From UBA5066 sp046331465 (lineage in GTDB: Bacteria; Acidobacteriota; Thermoanaerobaculia; UBA5066), in contig JAXLQV010000001.1 in NCBI GenBank assembly GCA_046331465.1, positions 1,488,001-1,552,000 of the forward strand: a stretch of DNA of 64,000 bases, read 5' to 3'. The position numbers were made by a program, and so were the translations under genes. Below are positions 42,001 to 50,468 of the stretch, in pieces (the stretch's first letter is position 1; every line of letters starts with the position of its first letter). The notes beneath the pieces were generated by a model. The model was given only the letters and a program-made list of their open reading frames with translations. It was not told where the DNA came from and made no database searches.

Positions 42001-42122
42001 GCGAGGAGCTCCCGGACGTCCCTCTCGACGAAGGGCTCCGCCGGACCGGCCGGGGCCGCGTGGGAGGCCGGCGCGAGGGCCGCCACGGCGAGGAGGGCGC
42101 CGAAGGCGCGGAAGAGGCGCAT
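39063..42122 (-). CDS. Secreted subtilisin-like protease with P-domain and A-B-A-B beta tail
   Basis: A 1019-residue secreted S8 protease. A signal peptide (residues 1-22) and a prosegment precede the catalytic domain with Asp137 (IIDTG), His176 (DGHGT), oxyanion Asn276 (ASGN) and Ser360 (GTSAASP). Residues 432-541 form a proprotein-convertase P-domain. The rest is two repeats of a two-domain unit: A at 568-662 and 797-893 (TDVVLFNP/TDLKLSNP ... SSRT), and B at 678-780 and 906-1007 (RVNVGLVE/RTNLGLLE ... VQVNDV/VQWNDV ... VDNGSND/VDNRTND). It probably digests extracellular protein; the tail may bind a surface or substrate. The ATG is at 42122. Confidence 0.93.
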   Translation of the reverse strand: MRLFRAFGALLAVAALAPASHAAPAGPAEPFVERDVRELLAAGARVRVLVSRTAAAEANGRLLPGLEVERSLSGGRLLAGWLTSEGLSALRRDAGTRAVVVDRLVRPAGQVGTAQIGADRLSAAGLTGAGHTIAIIDTGIDPFHPDLGGSAAGPGRVLAGWNFADGNADVYDCDGHGTAVAGVAAGEEGIAPEASIVPLKVFGARDGCSAAWSSDVLAAVEWAIDRRAELGLDVLNLSLADDRNRGGFCDAEDPVSAELFARARAAGLAVVAASGNTGRADAVSWPACFSDVVGVGMVYSAGQGPTSWGGEANCSDPVTGPDVVPCASNGGAPLSLLAPGVRWLVPAAGGGRRTTFSGTSAASPAAAGSLLLARAFSAAQDPLVAAGFLRLTGLPVEDGRSGRSTPRVDVGTTLSATSPATGPCVRAAGFGTVRDALVCRAEVSALTGRVSTLALDLSLEHPDLPALVALLVGPDGTTVRLLNGVERSGGVLREVIGRTLESDEPLSLFRGRPAAGTWTLVLEDDAGLAGARVVSWALSVEPEAPRRVDAADPPDRILPTVVRSAGLHGAFFETDVVLFNPDEGASADVTLSFLPAGHAADGAVSVDLTLPPLGTRVLGDVVGNAFRSTGSGPVHVAAPASVVVTSRTETGSAGGGAYGLLVPEVGAEGSVGAGEASTWLAPVFRPGSSRVNVGLVEVGGAPASAELLLRDATGVVKGRLPVELGPFESVQVNDVHRTAAVAGSPGDLFELRVPSGAGRVVAWASAVDNGSNDGLLVTGSRLRRDSYLPASAHSPGRFDAYFRTDLKLSNPWPSPVNVRVSFFPSKGEGPLQLILSLGAWETRVFEDVLASLLGARDDTAGALRLTVLGDSPGIVASSRTWAEEGTKTYGLAIGVLENAEAIPGERIALTFLTSSARARTNLGLLETFGLKTAVRVTLLDTDGTRFAVRDLVLDRYQAVQWNDVFAEMGATPRENASALVEVLDGGAVIAHAIRVDNRTNDASFVAGRVLRTTVPPASR

Positions 42123-42208
42123 GATTTCGACAGAAACCTATCACCGGGCCCGCGCCGGGGAAGTGAGCGGCGTCATCGGCGGGGCCGGGAGAGAGTGACC
42201 CGGGCCGA

Positions 42209-42214
42209 TAGAAT
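42209..42214 (+). promoter_or_regulatory. Candidate -10 element (TAGAAT) for the LpxH-like gene
   Basis: TAGAAT ends 7 nt before the GTG at 42222 and supports that codon as a leaderless start over GTG 42195. Confidence 0.4.
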
Positions 42215-42221
42215 CCCACCC

Positions 42222-43004
42222 GTGGTCCCCTATCCGGAGCCGCGGCCGGTCGCGGGAGAAGGGGTGGCGGTCTTCGCCGACTCCCACCTCGGCCAGGCCG
42301 AGGGGGATGCCGAGGATTTCCTCGAGGCGCTCGAGGACGTCGTCTCGCGGGGCTTCGGGACGGTCGTCCTCCTGGGCGACATCTTTCACTACTTCATCGG
42401 GAGCGCAAAGCTCGAGACGCCTCTGATCCGGCGGGTCCTCGACGCCTGGGACGGGCTCGCCGCGCGGGGCGTGGAGCTTCGCTACGTCGAGGGGAACCGC
42501 GACTTCTTCCTGAGGGGAACCCGCTGGGCCAGGGCGTTCGCGTCGTACGCCGACACGGACGGTCTCCTCGTCGGCCCCCGCCGGTACGCCTTCGTCCACG
42601 GCGACCGCGTCAACACCCGCGACCTGCCGTACCGCTTCTGGCGCCGGCTCTCGAAGAACCCGGTTTCGCGGGCGGCGCTCGGCCTCATCCCCGGGCCCCT
42701 CGCCCGCGGGATCGTCTCGAGGACCGAGGCCCGCCTCTACCGGACGAACTTCCGCCACAAGAGGCTCCTCCCGGAGGCCGAGCTCCGGCGGGAGGGGGAG
42801 CGCGCGAGGAAGGCGGGCTACGACGAGCTGCTCGTGGGGCATTTCCACGTCGAGAAGCTCTACGAGGGCGAGGGCGGCGTGGTTCGGGTCCTCCCGGCGT
42901 GGCTCGAGGAGCGGCGGCACGCCGAGATCGGGAGGGACGGCGTGCTGCGGCTCGTCGAGGAGCCGAGCGCCCCGAGGGCGGTCCGCCGGGAGATCCCGGC
43001 GTGA
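42222..43004 (+). CDS. lpxH: LpxH-like metallophosphoesterase (UDP-2,3-diacylglucosamine pyrophosphatase)
   Basis: A 260-residue calcineurin-like phosphoesterase with all metal motifs: DSHLG near residue 22, GDIFHYF near 50, GNRDF near 90, HGD near 125 and GHFHVEK near 207. These fit LpxH, which removes UMP from UDP-2,3-diacylglucosamine in lipid A synthesis, and support a diderm cell. A broader metallophosphoesterase role remains possible, because the lid region around YRTNFRHKR differs from the enterobacterial form. I prefer GTG 42222 because TAGAAT is placed for a leaderless start; GTG 42195 is in frame too. It overlaps aroA as GTGA. Confidence 0.8.
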   Translation: MVPYPEPRPVAGEGVAVFADSHLGQAEGDAEDFLEALEDVVSRGFGTVVLLGDIFHYFIGSAKLETPLIRRVLDAWDGLAARGVELRYVEGNRDFFLRGTRWARAFASYADTDGLLVGPRRYAFVHGDRVNTRDLPYRFWRRLSKNPVSRAALGLIPGPLARGIVSRTEARLYRTNFRHKRLLPEAELRREGERARKAGYDELLVGHFHVEKLYEGEGGVVRVLPAWLEERRHAEIGRDGVLRLVEEPSAPRAVRREIPA

Positions 43005-44251
43005 GGCTGCCGGCCGGGCGGATCCGCGGGACGGTCCGCGTCCCCGGCTCGAAGAGCCTCACGAACCGCGCTCTCGTCGCGGCCGCGATCGCGCCGGGGA
43101 GGAGCGAGCTCGTCGCCCCCCTGGAGTCGGACGACACGCGGGTCCTCGGGGAGGCGCTCGGGAGGCTCGGGGCGGAGGTCGTCGCGCGGCCCGGGTCGTG
43201 GGAGGTCACCGGTCCGCTCCGGGGAGGCGGCGGCGAAGAGGTCCGGATCGACGTCGGCCCGGCCGGCACGCCGGCCCGCTTCCTCCTCGCCCTCCTCTCG
43301 GCCCTGCCCGGGCGGTTCGTCCTCGACGGGAGCCCGCGGATGCGCGAGCGTCCGATGGGACCGCTCGTCGAGGCCCTCCGCTCCCGCGGGGCGCGGATCG
43401 AGGCGGTCGGCCGGGAGGGGTACCTGCCGCTCCGGATCGAGGGGGGGAGCCTCGCGGCGGGCGAGGTCGCGATCCGCGCGGACGTCTCTTCGCAGTTCGT
43501 CTCCGCGCTCCTCCTCGTCGCTCCCCTCGTGCCGGGCGGGCTGAACGTGAGGGCCGAGGGGCGTCCCGTCTCGGGCGCGTACGTCGACCTCACGCGCGAC
43601 GTCCTCTCCGTGTTCGCCCCGGGAGGCGCGTATCGCGCGGCGCGCTACGTCGTCCCGGGCGACGACTCGGCGGCCTGCTTCCCGATCGCCGGCGCGCTCC
43701 TCTCGCGCGGCGAGGCGAGGATCGAGGGGCTCGACCCGGCCTCACGCCAGCCCGACGCGCTCTTCCGCCGCTGGGCCCGGGAGGCGGGCGGCCGGCTCCG
43801 CTGGGAAGGAGAGGGGGAAAGGGCGGTCCTCGTCGTCGAAGGGGACGAGATCGGGCCGGTCGACGCGGACGTCGACCCGGCGCCGGACGCGGCGCTCCCT
43901 CTCGCCGCGCTCCTCGCCTTCTCGAACGGGACGTCGCGGCTCCGCGGCGTCGAGAGGCTCCGGGCGAAGGAGTCGGACCGCCTCGCGGCCGCGCTCGACC
44001 TCCTCGGAAGGGCCGGGGCCTCGGCGCGCGCAGGAGACTCGGCCGAAGGTCGCGAGCTCGTCGTCGACGGGCCGGCGGGGAGACCGCGCCGGGCCGACTT
44101 CGACGCGATGGACGACCATCGCGTCGCGATGGCCGCGGCGGTCCTCGCCCTCGTGCTTCCGGAGGGTTGCACGGTCGACGAGCCCTTGGTCGTCTCGAAG
44201 TCCTGGCCGGCTTTCTGGGACGACTGGGCCGGACTCGTGAAGCCCGGCTGA
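43001..44251 (+). CDS. aroA: 3-phosphoshikimate 1-carboxyvinyltransferase (EPSP synthase)
   Basis: A 416-residue EPSP synthase, which joins shikimate-3-phosphate and PEP. The N-terminal GSKSLTNRAL block holds the phosphate-binding Lys, Ser and Arg, GTPARFLLAL holds the PEP-side residues (the usual GTAxR), and RPMGPLVEAL, SSQFVSALLLVAPL and the C-terminal RAKESDRL complete the active site. DAMDDHRVAMAAAVL is the standard C-terminal block. Pro replaces the Ala of the classic GNAGT or GTAxR loop, a spot linked in other species to glyphosate sensitivity; the effect here is unknown. The GTG start overlaps the LpxH-like gene. Confidence 0.94.
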   Translation: MRLPAGRIRGTVRVPGSKSLTNRALVAAAIAPGRSELVAPLESDDTRVLGEALGRLGAEVVARPGSWEVTGPLRGGGGEEVRIDVGPAGTPARFLLALLSALPGRFVLDGSPRMRERPMGPLVEALRSRGARIEAVGREGYLPLRIEGGSLAAGEVAIRADVSSQFVSALLLVAPLVPGGLNVRAEGRPVSGAYVDLTRDVLSVFAPGGAYRAARYVVPGDDSAACFPIAGALLSRGEARIEGLDPASRQPDALFRRWAREAGGRLRWEGEGERAVLVVEGDEIGPVDADVDPAPDAALPLAALLAFSNGTSRLRGVERLRAKESDRLAAALDLLGRAGASARAGDSAEGRELVVDGPAGRPRRADFDAMDDHRVAMAAAVLALVLPEGCTVDEPLVVSKSWPAFWDDWAGLVKPG

Positions 44252-44307
44252 GGCCGGCTCCGCCCCGCGGGGGCGTGCGAAGATCCGCGCGAACCGGCGG
44301 AGAGCGA

Positions 44308-47300
44308 GTGCGCGAGAGTCGAGCAGCGGAGCGAGCGTCCGCGCGGCGGGCGGAGTGGGTGATCCCGGGGGCCGACGTCCTCGCCGGCGCGGCCGAAGTG
44401 GGCCGCCTCGTCCACGCCGCGCTCCCCGTCTTCTCCTGGGGTCGCCGCTCGGGGAGCGCGTGGGTCCTCGGCCCGGTACCGGAGCCGCGCCGGCTCCCGG
44501 ACGAGCTGACGGACGCGGAGCACGCCGGCTACCTCGTCCGGCTCGCCGGCCTCCTCTCCTTCCTCGGAGCTCACGGTCTCGGGATCTCCCGGGACGGCGT
44601 GGCGGGGCTCGGAACGCGGCCGGGAAGCCGAGACGTCCCGTGGCTCGACGCCCCGCCGGTCCCCGCGTGGAGGGCTGCGCCGGCGCCGATCGTCCTCGGC
44701 CTGACCGCCCTCCGGCTCGCCGGGGCCGAGCTCCCGCGGACACTGCCCGGCGAGGCCCGGAAAGGGCTCGAGGAGGCGCTCGCGGACGGGCTCCCTCCCC
44801 GTACCGCCGAGGCGGTCGCCGCCGTCCTCAGGGCGGCGGACGGCGCCCGTCCCTCCGACGCGCTCCTCCTCGATCTCGCGCGGACGGGCGAGGTCGGCGA
44901 GCGGGTCGCGCTCGACCTCCTCGGGCTCGCGGTCCCGCGCGAGCTCTCGCCGTTCTCCGGCGAGAGGCTCGTCGCCGCGGGCGGAGCCGCGGCGTGGGTC
45001 GCGCGGGGCGCCGCCCGGCGCGCTCCCGGCGAGGTCGCGTTCGCCGAGGCGGGGCCTCCCGATTCGCTCGAGGACGGGGGTCCGCTCGTCGAGTTCGCCG
45101 GGGGACTCGGCGCGGACGGGCGCGCGGCGGCGCTCCGGGCGCTCGCGGAAGGAGCGTCGCCGGCGCGGGAGGAAGGCCCGCCCCTCGTCCTCCTCGCGCG
45201 CGACCTCGACCGGTGGGACGCGCGTTCGATCCGGGCTTGGGAGGAGCTGCCGCGGACGCTCGGGGCGGTCGTGAGGGTCGAGACGCGGGCCGAGGCGCCC
45301 CCGCCCTGGCAGCCCGTCTCCCCCCTCGTGCCGCGGCTCGGCCGCGAGGAGGTGTCGGGGCTCGTCCACCTCCCCTTCGCCGCGGCGCCGGCCCTCGCGA
45401 GGCTCTGGGAGGAGCTCGCCGCGGAGGCGGGAGGCGAGCCGGCGCGCCTCCTCCAGGCGGCGCGGGCGAGGGCGAGGGCGTTCCTCTCCGGCCCCTCCCG
45501 GGGAGGCGCCGGACGGAGAGCGCCGGCCCCTCCCGACGTCGTCGTGCGCGCGGCGGCTCTCCTCGGGGACGGCTTCACTCCTGCCGAGGCGGCGGCCGTC
45601 TCCGGGGCCCCGCCCGACCGCACGGTCGAGGCGCTCGACGAGGCCGTCGACGCCGGCAGTCTCCTCCGCACGACGCACGGAGGGCTCCGCTTCGCCGACG
45701 ACGTCCTTCGGCGCCGGCTCGCCGCCGGCCTCTCGGCGGCCGAGCGCGCCTCGGGCCTCGCCCGGCTCGGCGATTCCGGCACCGGGCCGCTCCGGGTCCT
45801 CCTCGCGCGGCTCGCGGCCGGGCCGAAGCCGTCCGACCTGGCGGAGGCGCGGCACCGGCTCTCGGAGGCAGAGACCACCGGGCGGGCGGACGACGTCGCC
45901 GCCCTCCTCGCGCGAGCCCCGTCGACCGCGCCGGACCTCGGCGAGCCGCTCCTCGCCGCCGAGGCGCACGCCGCCGCCGGACGGATGGAAGAGGCCCGCG
46001 CTTCGGCCGGCCGGATCGACATCGACGGCGCCCTCGGGCAGCCGCTCCAGCGGAGGGAGAGGGCCGCGCGCCTCCTCGCGCGGACGGGGGAGACCGCGAA
46101 GGCGCTCGCGCTCCTGCCGGAGTCGACGGACGAGGACGGGCGGCTCGCGCGCGCGGACCTCCTCCTGAAGCTCCGCCGCGAGCCGGAGGCGGCGCGCCTC
46201 CTCGAGGCCCCCGTCCCCCGCGACGCCGCCCGGCGCGCGAGGCATCACCTCCTCCGCGCCGAGCTCCACGAGCGGCGCCAGGAGCTCGCCGCGGCCGAGG
46301 CCGCGCTCCGCGAGGTCGCGACGGCCCTCGACGGGGGTCCGGCCGGCCCTGGGCTCGTCGACGCCGGCTTCACCGCCGGCTACCTCGCGCTCGGGCTCGA
46401 ACGGCCCCGGGAGGCCTCCGCGTTCTTCCGGGCCGCGCGGGACGAGGCGCGCGACCCCTCGCGGCGCGCCGACGCCCTCTACGACCTCTCCGTCGCCGCC
46501 GCGGGGGACGGGGCTCTCGCGGAGGCCGAGTCGTCGCTCGAGGAGGCGCTCGCCCTCTACTCCGCCGCCGGCGAGCGGGAGCGCTACCTCTCCGCGCTCG
46601 GGCAGCGCGCCGCGCTCGCCCTCCGCCGGAGCGACGCGCGGGCGGCCCGCCGCGACCTCGGCACGGTCCTCGATCACGACCGGGTGCCGGGCCGTTCCTT
46701 CCAGCTCCTCTTCTCGCTCCCGCTGCGGCAGCGGCTCGCGCTCGCCGACGGAGACGACGTCGAGGGGAGCGAGGCGTTCGCCGAGGCGTCGGCGCTTCTC
46801 GCCGAGTGCCCGGATCACCCGGCCCGGCGCGAGGTCCTCGTCCTCGAGGGGGCGCGCCTCCTCGCGGCAGGGCTCGCCGCGGAGGCGCTCGCCCGGCTCG
46901 AGGAGGCCGAGCCGCTCCCCGACGTCCGGAGCCGAGTCGAGCCGCTGCGCGCCCGCCTCGCGGTCTCGGCCCGGCGCGACCTCGGCCGCGCCGCGGCGCT
47001 CCCGCCAGCGCTCGACGCCGCCGAGCGCACGCTCCTCGAGGCCGAGGAGCGGATCGCGAGAGGCCTCGCCGCGCCCGCGGCCGCGCGGCAGCTGCTCGCC
47101 GAGCGCGTCGAAACGCCCGGCGGGGCCGTCGAGGTCGTCACGCGCCTCCTCGAGTGGCGGGGTCGCTTCCCGGCCGGGTTCGCCTCCGGCGAGTCGGCGC
47201 CGCTGCGCGAGACGGGGGTCCGCGCCGCGCGGCGCGCCGGGCTCGACGGGGCGGTCCGCCGGCTCGCGCCCCCGGAGGCGCCGGCGCCTCGCCCGGGGCG

Positions 47301-48225
47301 TTCGAGCGCGACGGCCTCAGACCCGTCCGTCGTCGCGGAGGACGCCGCGACGCGCGCGGTCTTCGAGACGGCACGCAAGGTCGCGGCGCACCGGATCTCC
47401 GTCCTCGTCCTCGGCGAGAGCGGGACCGGGAAGGAGCTCGTGGCGCACGAGGTCCACCGCGCGTCGGGCCGGCGCGGGCCCTTCGTCCCTCTGAACGTCG
47501 CGGCGCTCCCGGAGACGCTCGCCGAGGCGGAGCTCTTTGGCGCTGCACGCGGCGCCTTCACCGGGTCGGACCGGGACCGCGCCGGCGTCATCGAGGCCTC
47601 CTCCGGCGGGACGCTCTTCCTCGACGAGATCGGCGACCTCGCCCCCGCGATCCAGGCGAAGCTCCTGCGCGTCCTCCAGGAGAAGGAGGTCCGCCGCCTC
47701 GGGGAGACCCGGACGCGGCCCGTCGACCTCCGCCTCGTCGCCGCGACTCACCGTGACCTCTCCCGCCTCGCGGAGGAGGGACGCTTCCGCGCCGACCTCC
47801 TCTACCGCGTCGCCGGCATCACGCTCACCCTCCCGCCGCTCCGCGAGAGACCGCGCGACCTGCGGCTCCTCCTCGAGCGCGCCCTCGGCGGCATTCCGCT
47901 CGCTCCCGACGCGCGCGCCGTGCTCCTCTCGTGGCGCTGGCCCGGGAACGTCCGCGAGCTCCTCTCGGCCGTGGAGTCGTCGAAGGCCCTCTCCGGCGGC
48001 GCGCGCATCGAACGGGGCCACCTCCCGCCGCACCTCCGGGAGTCGCGACCGGCTCCGTCGGCCGGGAAGGGGCGGTACCGCGACGCCGTCGACGAGGCGA
48101 AGCGGAGGGTCATCCTCGAGACGCTCGCCGAGGCGGGAGGGAACCGGACGAAGGCCGCAGCTCTCCTCGGCCTCTCGCGGCAGTCGCTCCTCTACGAGAT
48201 GAAGAGGCTCGGGGTGACCGACTAG
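44308..48225 (+). CDS. Giant sigma-54-dependent regulator: degenerate kinase and ATPase, TPR-like array, AAA+ and Fis domains
   Basis: A 1305-residue regulator. Residues 20-200 look like a degenerate protein kinase (SFLGAHGLGISRDGVAGLG in the catalytic-loop position, VLGLTALRLAG in helix F). Residues 210-380 resemble a worn STAND-type ATPase (PLVLLARDLDRWD in the Walker B position). A winged helix and a long helical, TPR-like region run to about 1000. The working part is the sigma-54 AAA+ domain: Walker A GESGTGKE (1036-1043), GAFTGS (1082-1087) in place of GAFTGA, Walker B FLDEIGDL, and a Fis-type helix-turn-helix at 1276-1305. It should activate sigma-54 promoters in response to an unknown signal. 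The start is GTG 44308. Confidence 0.85.
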   Translation: MRESRAAERASARRAEWVIPGADVLAGAAEVGRLVHAALPVFSWGRRSGSAWVLGPVPEPRRLPDELTDAEHAGYLVRLAGLLSFLGAHGLGISRDGVAGLGTRPGSRDVPWLDAPPVPAWRAAPAPIVLGLTALRLAGAELPRTLPGEARKGLEEALADGLPPRTAEAVAAVLRAADGARPSDALLLDLARTGEVGERVALDLLGLAVPRELSPFSGERLVAAGGAAAWVARGAARRAPGEVAFAEAGPPDSLEDGGPLVEFAGGLGADGRAAALRALAEGASPAREEGPPLVLLARDLDRWDARSIRAWEELPRTLGAVVRVETRAEAPPPWQPVSPLVPRLGREEVSGLVHLPFAAAPALARLWEELAAEAGGEPARLLQAARARARAFLSGPSRGGAGRRAPAPPDVVVRAAALLGDGFTPAEAAAVSGAPPDRTVEALDEAVDAGSLLRTTHGGLRFADDVLRRRLAAGLSAAERASGLARLGDSGTGPLRVLLARLAAGPKPSDLAEARHRLSEAETTGRADDVAALLARAPSTAPDLGEPLLAAEAHAAAGRMEEARASAGRIDIDGALGQPLQRRERAARLLARTGETAKALALLPESTDEDGRLARADLLLKLRREPEAARLLEAPVPRDAARRARHHLLRAELHERRQELAAAEAALREVATALDGGPAGPGLVDAGFTAGYLALGLERPREASAFFRAARDEARDPSRRADALYDLSVAAAGDGALAEAESSLEEALALYSAAGERERYLSALGQRAALALRRSDARAARRDLGTVLDHDRVPGRSFQLLFSLPLRQRLALADGDDVEGSEAFAEASALLAECPDHPARREVLVLEGARLLAAGLAAEALARLEEAEPLPDVRSRVEPLRARLAVSARRDLGRAAALPPALDAAERTLLEAEERIARGLAAPAAARQLLAERVETPGGAVEVVTRLLEWRGRFPAGFASGESAPLRETGVRAARRAGLDGAVRRLAPPEAPAPRPGRSSATASDPSVVAEDAATRAVFETARKVAAHRISVLVLGESGTGKELVAHEVHRASGRRGPFVPLNVAALPETLAEAELFGAARGAFTGSDRDRAGVIEASSGGTLFLDEIGDLAPAIQAKLLRVLQEKEVRRLGETRTRPVDLRLVAATHRDLSRLAEEGRFRADLLYRVAGITLTLPPLRERPRDLRLLLERALGGIPLAPDARAVLLSWRWPGNVRELLSAVESSKALSGGARIERGHLPPHLRESRPAPSAGKGRYRDAVDEAKRRVILETLAEAGGNRTKAAALLGLSRQSLLYEMKRLGVTD

Positions 48226-48239
48226 ACTCGGTCGCCCCG

Positions 48240-48332
48240 ATGCGAGCCCTCGCACCCCTTCGCCTTCGCGTCGGCGCCTCCGCGCTCGAGCCGCGCACGC
48301 GCCGGCGCCAGGTCGGCGGGGTGGCCGCGTGA
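48240..48332 (+). CDS. Short ORF coupled to the TMTC-like gene (30 aa)
   Basis: An ATG at 48240, 11 nt after a TAGACT element, opens a 30-codon frame rich in Arg and Ala. Its TGA overlaps the GTG start of the next gene as GTGA. There is no strong ribosome binding site. It may be a leader that allows coupled translation, or chance. Confidence 0.35.
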   Translation: MRALAPLRLRVGASALEPRTRRRQVGGVAA

Positions 48333-50407
48333 GCCGCCCGCTCGTGCCCGCGCGGGATTTCCCGCGGCTCTCGCGCGCCCCGGCCCTCGCCCTCCTCCTC
48401 CTCGCCGTCGTCCCGTACCTCAACGCCCTCACGGCGGGCTTCACCTTCGACGACGAGGTCGTCGTCCGCGACGACCCGCGGCTCGCCTCCCCGGCGCGCG
48501 TCGGCGAGGTCTTCACGTCGGGGCACTTCGGCGTGCCGCTCGCGACGGCGAAGAACTACCGCCCCGTCGTCCTCCTGACCTTCGCCGTCCAGCGCTGGAC
48601 GACCGGGACCGACCCGCTCCCGTTCCACGCCGTCAACGTGGCGCTCCACGCCGCGACGACGCTCCTCCTCGCCGCGTGGCTCCTCGGCCTCGGCATGCCG
48701 CGCGCCCCGTCGCTCGCCGCGGCGGCGCTCTTCGCCGTCGTGCCGATCCACGCCGAGGCCGTGACCGGGGTCGTCGGGCGCTTCGAGCTCCTCGTCGCGG
48801 CGCTCGTCTTCTCCGCGGCGCTCCTCTTCCGCCGCGCCACGGACGGTCCGCGCCTCGCGCGGCTCCCGTATTCGGCGGCGCTCCTCGCGTTCCTCGCCGC
48901 CCTCTTCTCGAAGGAGCACGCCGTCGTCCTCCCGGGCGTCGTCGCCCTCGGCGAGCTCCTCCGCCTCGACGCGGCGGAGCCGCTCGCGGCGCGCCTCAGG
49001 CGGAAGGCGCTCCCGTTCGCGGGGCTTCTCGTGCCGCTCGGGGCCTTCGCCGGTGTGCGCGTCCTTCTCGTCGGGAGCGGGCTCGTCGGCGCAAAGGAGG
49101 CGTTCTTCGACCTCGACAACCCGCTCGCGCCGCTCCCCGGGTCGCTCCGTGCCGCGAACGCGCTCGTCCTCCTCCTCCGTTACGCCTGGCAGACGTTCGT
49201 CCCGCTCGGCCTCTCGGCCGACCACTCCGCTCACGCGCTCGACCTCCTGGAATCGCTGCGCGACCCGCGGGCCGCCGCCGGCCTCGCCGGCCTCGTGGCG
49301 CTTGCGGGGGCCGGCCTCGCGGCGGTCCGCCGCGCGCCGCTCGTGGCGCTCGGCGCGGCGCTCTTCCTCGGGGCGTTCCTCCCGACCTCGAACCTCCTCT
49401 TCCCGATCGGGACGATCTACGCGGACCGCCTCGCCTACCTCCCGTCGGCCGGGCTCCTCGCCGCGGCGGCGGGGCTCGTCGGCTCTCTCCCCTTGCTCTC
49501 GGCGGGCTTCCGGAGAGCGCTCCTCGCCGTGGCCCTCGTGACGTACTCGGGCGCGACCGTCGCGCGGAACGAGGTCTTCCGCGACGACGACCGGCTCTTC
49601 GCCGACATGCTCGAGAAGGTGCCGCGCTCGGCCCGCGCCCGCTACAACGCGGCCTGGCTCGCGTGGGGCCGGAAGGAGACGGCCGTCGCGCGGGAGAACG
49701 TCGAGAAGGCGGTCGCCCTCTTCCCGCGCTATTACGACGCCTGGTCGCTCCTCGGCCTCGTCCGGGCGAAGGAGGGGAGGGTCGAGGAGGCCCGCGCCGC
49801 CTGCCGCGAGGCCCTCCGCCTCAGGCCCGACTACGAGATCGGCTTCCTCGCCCTCGCGCGGATCGAGGCGGAGTCGGGGCGCTACGCCGAGGCCGAGGAG
49901 GTTCTCCGCGAAGGCCTTCGCCACCATCCCCGCTCCCGTCCGCTCCTCGCGCGCCGGGCGGCGCTCCTCGAGTCCCGCGGACGCTTCGCCGAGGCGCTTG
50001 CGGCGTGGAGCGCCGCTCTCGAGGCCCCGGGGGGAAGCGTCGCCGAGCGGCTCGGCCTGGCGCGATCGCTTTCCTCGCTCGGGCGCGAGGCGGAAGCGGT
50101 CGACGAGGCGCGGCGCGCCCTCGCGCTCTCGCCCGCTTATCTCGACGCGCGCCTCTTCCTCGCGGAGCGCTACGAGACTGAGGGAAAGGCGCTCGCCGCG
50201 GCCGCCGAGCTCGCGCGCGCAGCCCGCTCCGCCCCCCGCGACCCGAAGCCCGCGCGCCTCCTCCTCGAGCTCGCCCTCCGAGCGCCCGAAACGCGCGCCA
50301 TCGCCGCCTCCGCTCTCCCCGCGATCGAATCCGCCTTCGGCCGTCCGGCCCGCAACCTCGCGCTCCGCGACGCCCTCAACGCGTACCGCGCCGCCAACCC
50401 CTCGTAG
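48329..50407 (+). CDS. TMTC-like GT-C membrane protein with TPR repeats
   Basis: A 692-residue protein. Residues 15-430 hold about ten membrane helices with FDDEVVVRDDPRL in the first outer loop (acidic pair typical of GT-C catalytic sites), NYRPVVLLTF, and FPIGTIYADRLAYLPS, the signature of TMTC/DUF1736-type O-mannosyltransferases. Residues 440-692 are five or six TPR repeats (AWSLLGLVRAKEGRVEEARAAC and LARIEAESGRYAEAEEVL are clear ones), placed on the outer side. Bacterial members are mostly uncharacterised; a protein O-glycosylation role is inferred. Its GTG start at 48329 overlaps a short upstream ORF. Confidence 0.83.
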   Translation: MSRPLVPARDFPRLSRAPALALLLLAVVPYLNALTAGFTFDDEVVVRDDPRLASPARVGEVFTSGHFGVPLATAKNYRPVVLLTFAVQRWTTGTDPLPFHAVNVALHAATTLLLAAWLLGLGMPRAPSLAAAALFAVVPIHAEAVTGVVGRFELLVAALVFSAALLFRRATDGPRLARLPYSAALLAFLAALFSKEHAVVLPGVVALGELLRLDAAEPLAARLRRKALPFAGLLVPLGAFAGVRVLLVGSGLVGAKEAFFDLDNPLAPLPGSLRAANALVLLLRYAWQTFVPLGLSADHSAHALDLLESLRDPRAAAGLAGLVALAGAGLAAVRRAPLVALGAALFLGAFLPTSNLLFPIGTIYADRLAYLPSAGLLAAAAGLVGSLPLLSAGFRRALLAVALVTYSGATVARNEVFRDDDRLFADMLEKVPRSARARYNAAWLAWGRKETAVARENVEKAVALFPRYYDAWSLLGLVRAKEGRVEEARAACREALRLRPDYEIGFLALARIEAESGRYAEAEEVLREGLRHHPRSRPLLARRAALLESRGRFAEALAAWSAALEAPGGSVAERLGLARSLSSLGREAEAVDEARRALALSPAYLDARLFLAERYETEGKALAAAAELARAARSAPRDPKPARLLLELALRAPETRAIAASALPAIESAFGRPARNLALRDALNAYRAANPS

Positions 50408-50468
50408 CTCCGGCGCTCTCCCTCCCGGCCGCGCGAAGCGCGCTTCACATTTCCCGCCCCTCGCCCGT

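Noticed and set aside
39040..42219. Very long open frames antisense or out of frame to real genes, here and at 28232-29749, 30013-33114, 43198-44307 and 44355-47756
   Set aside because: They lie over genes with clear family motifs, are dominated by Arg, Pro, Gly and Ala, and are the expected shadow of high GC content and biased third positions.
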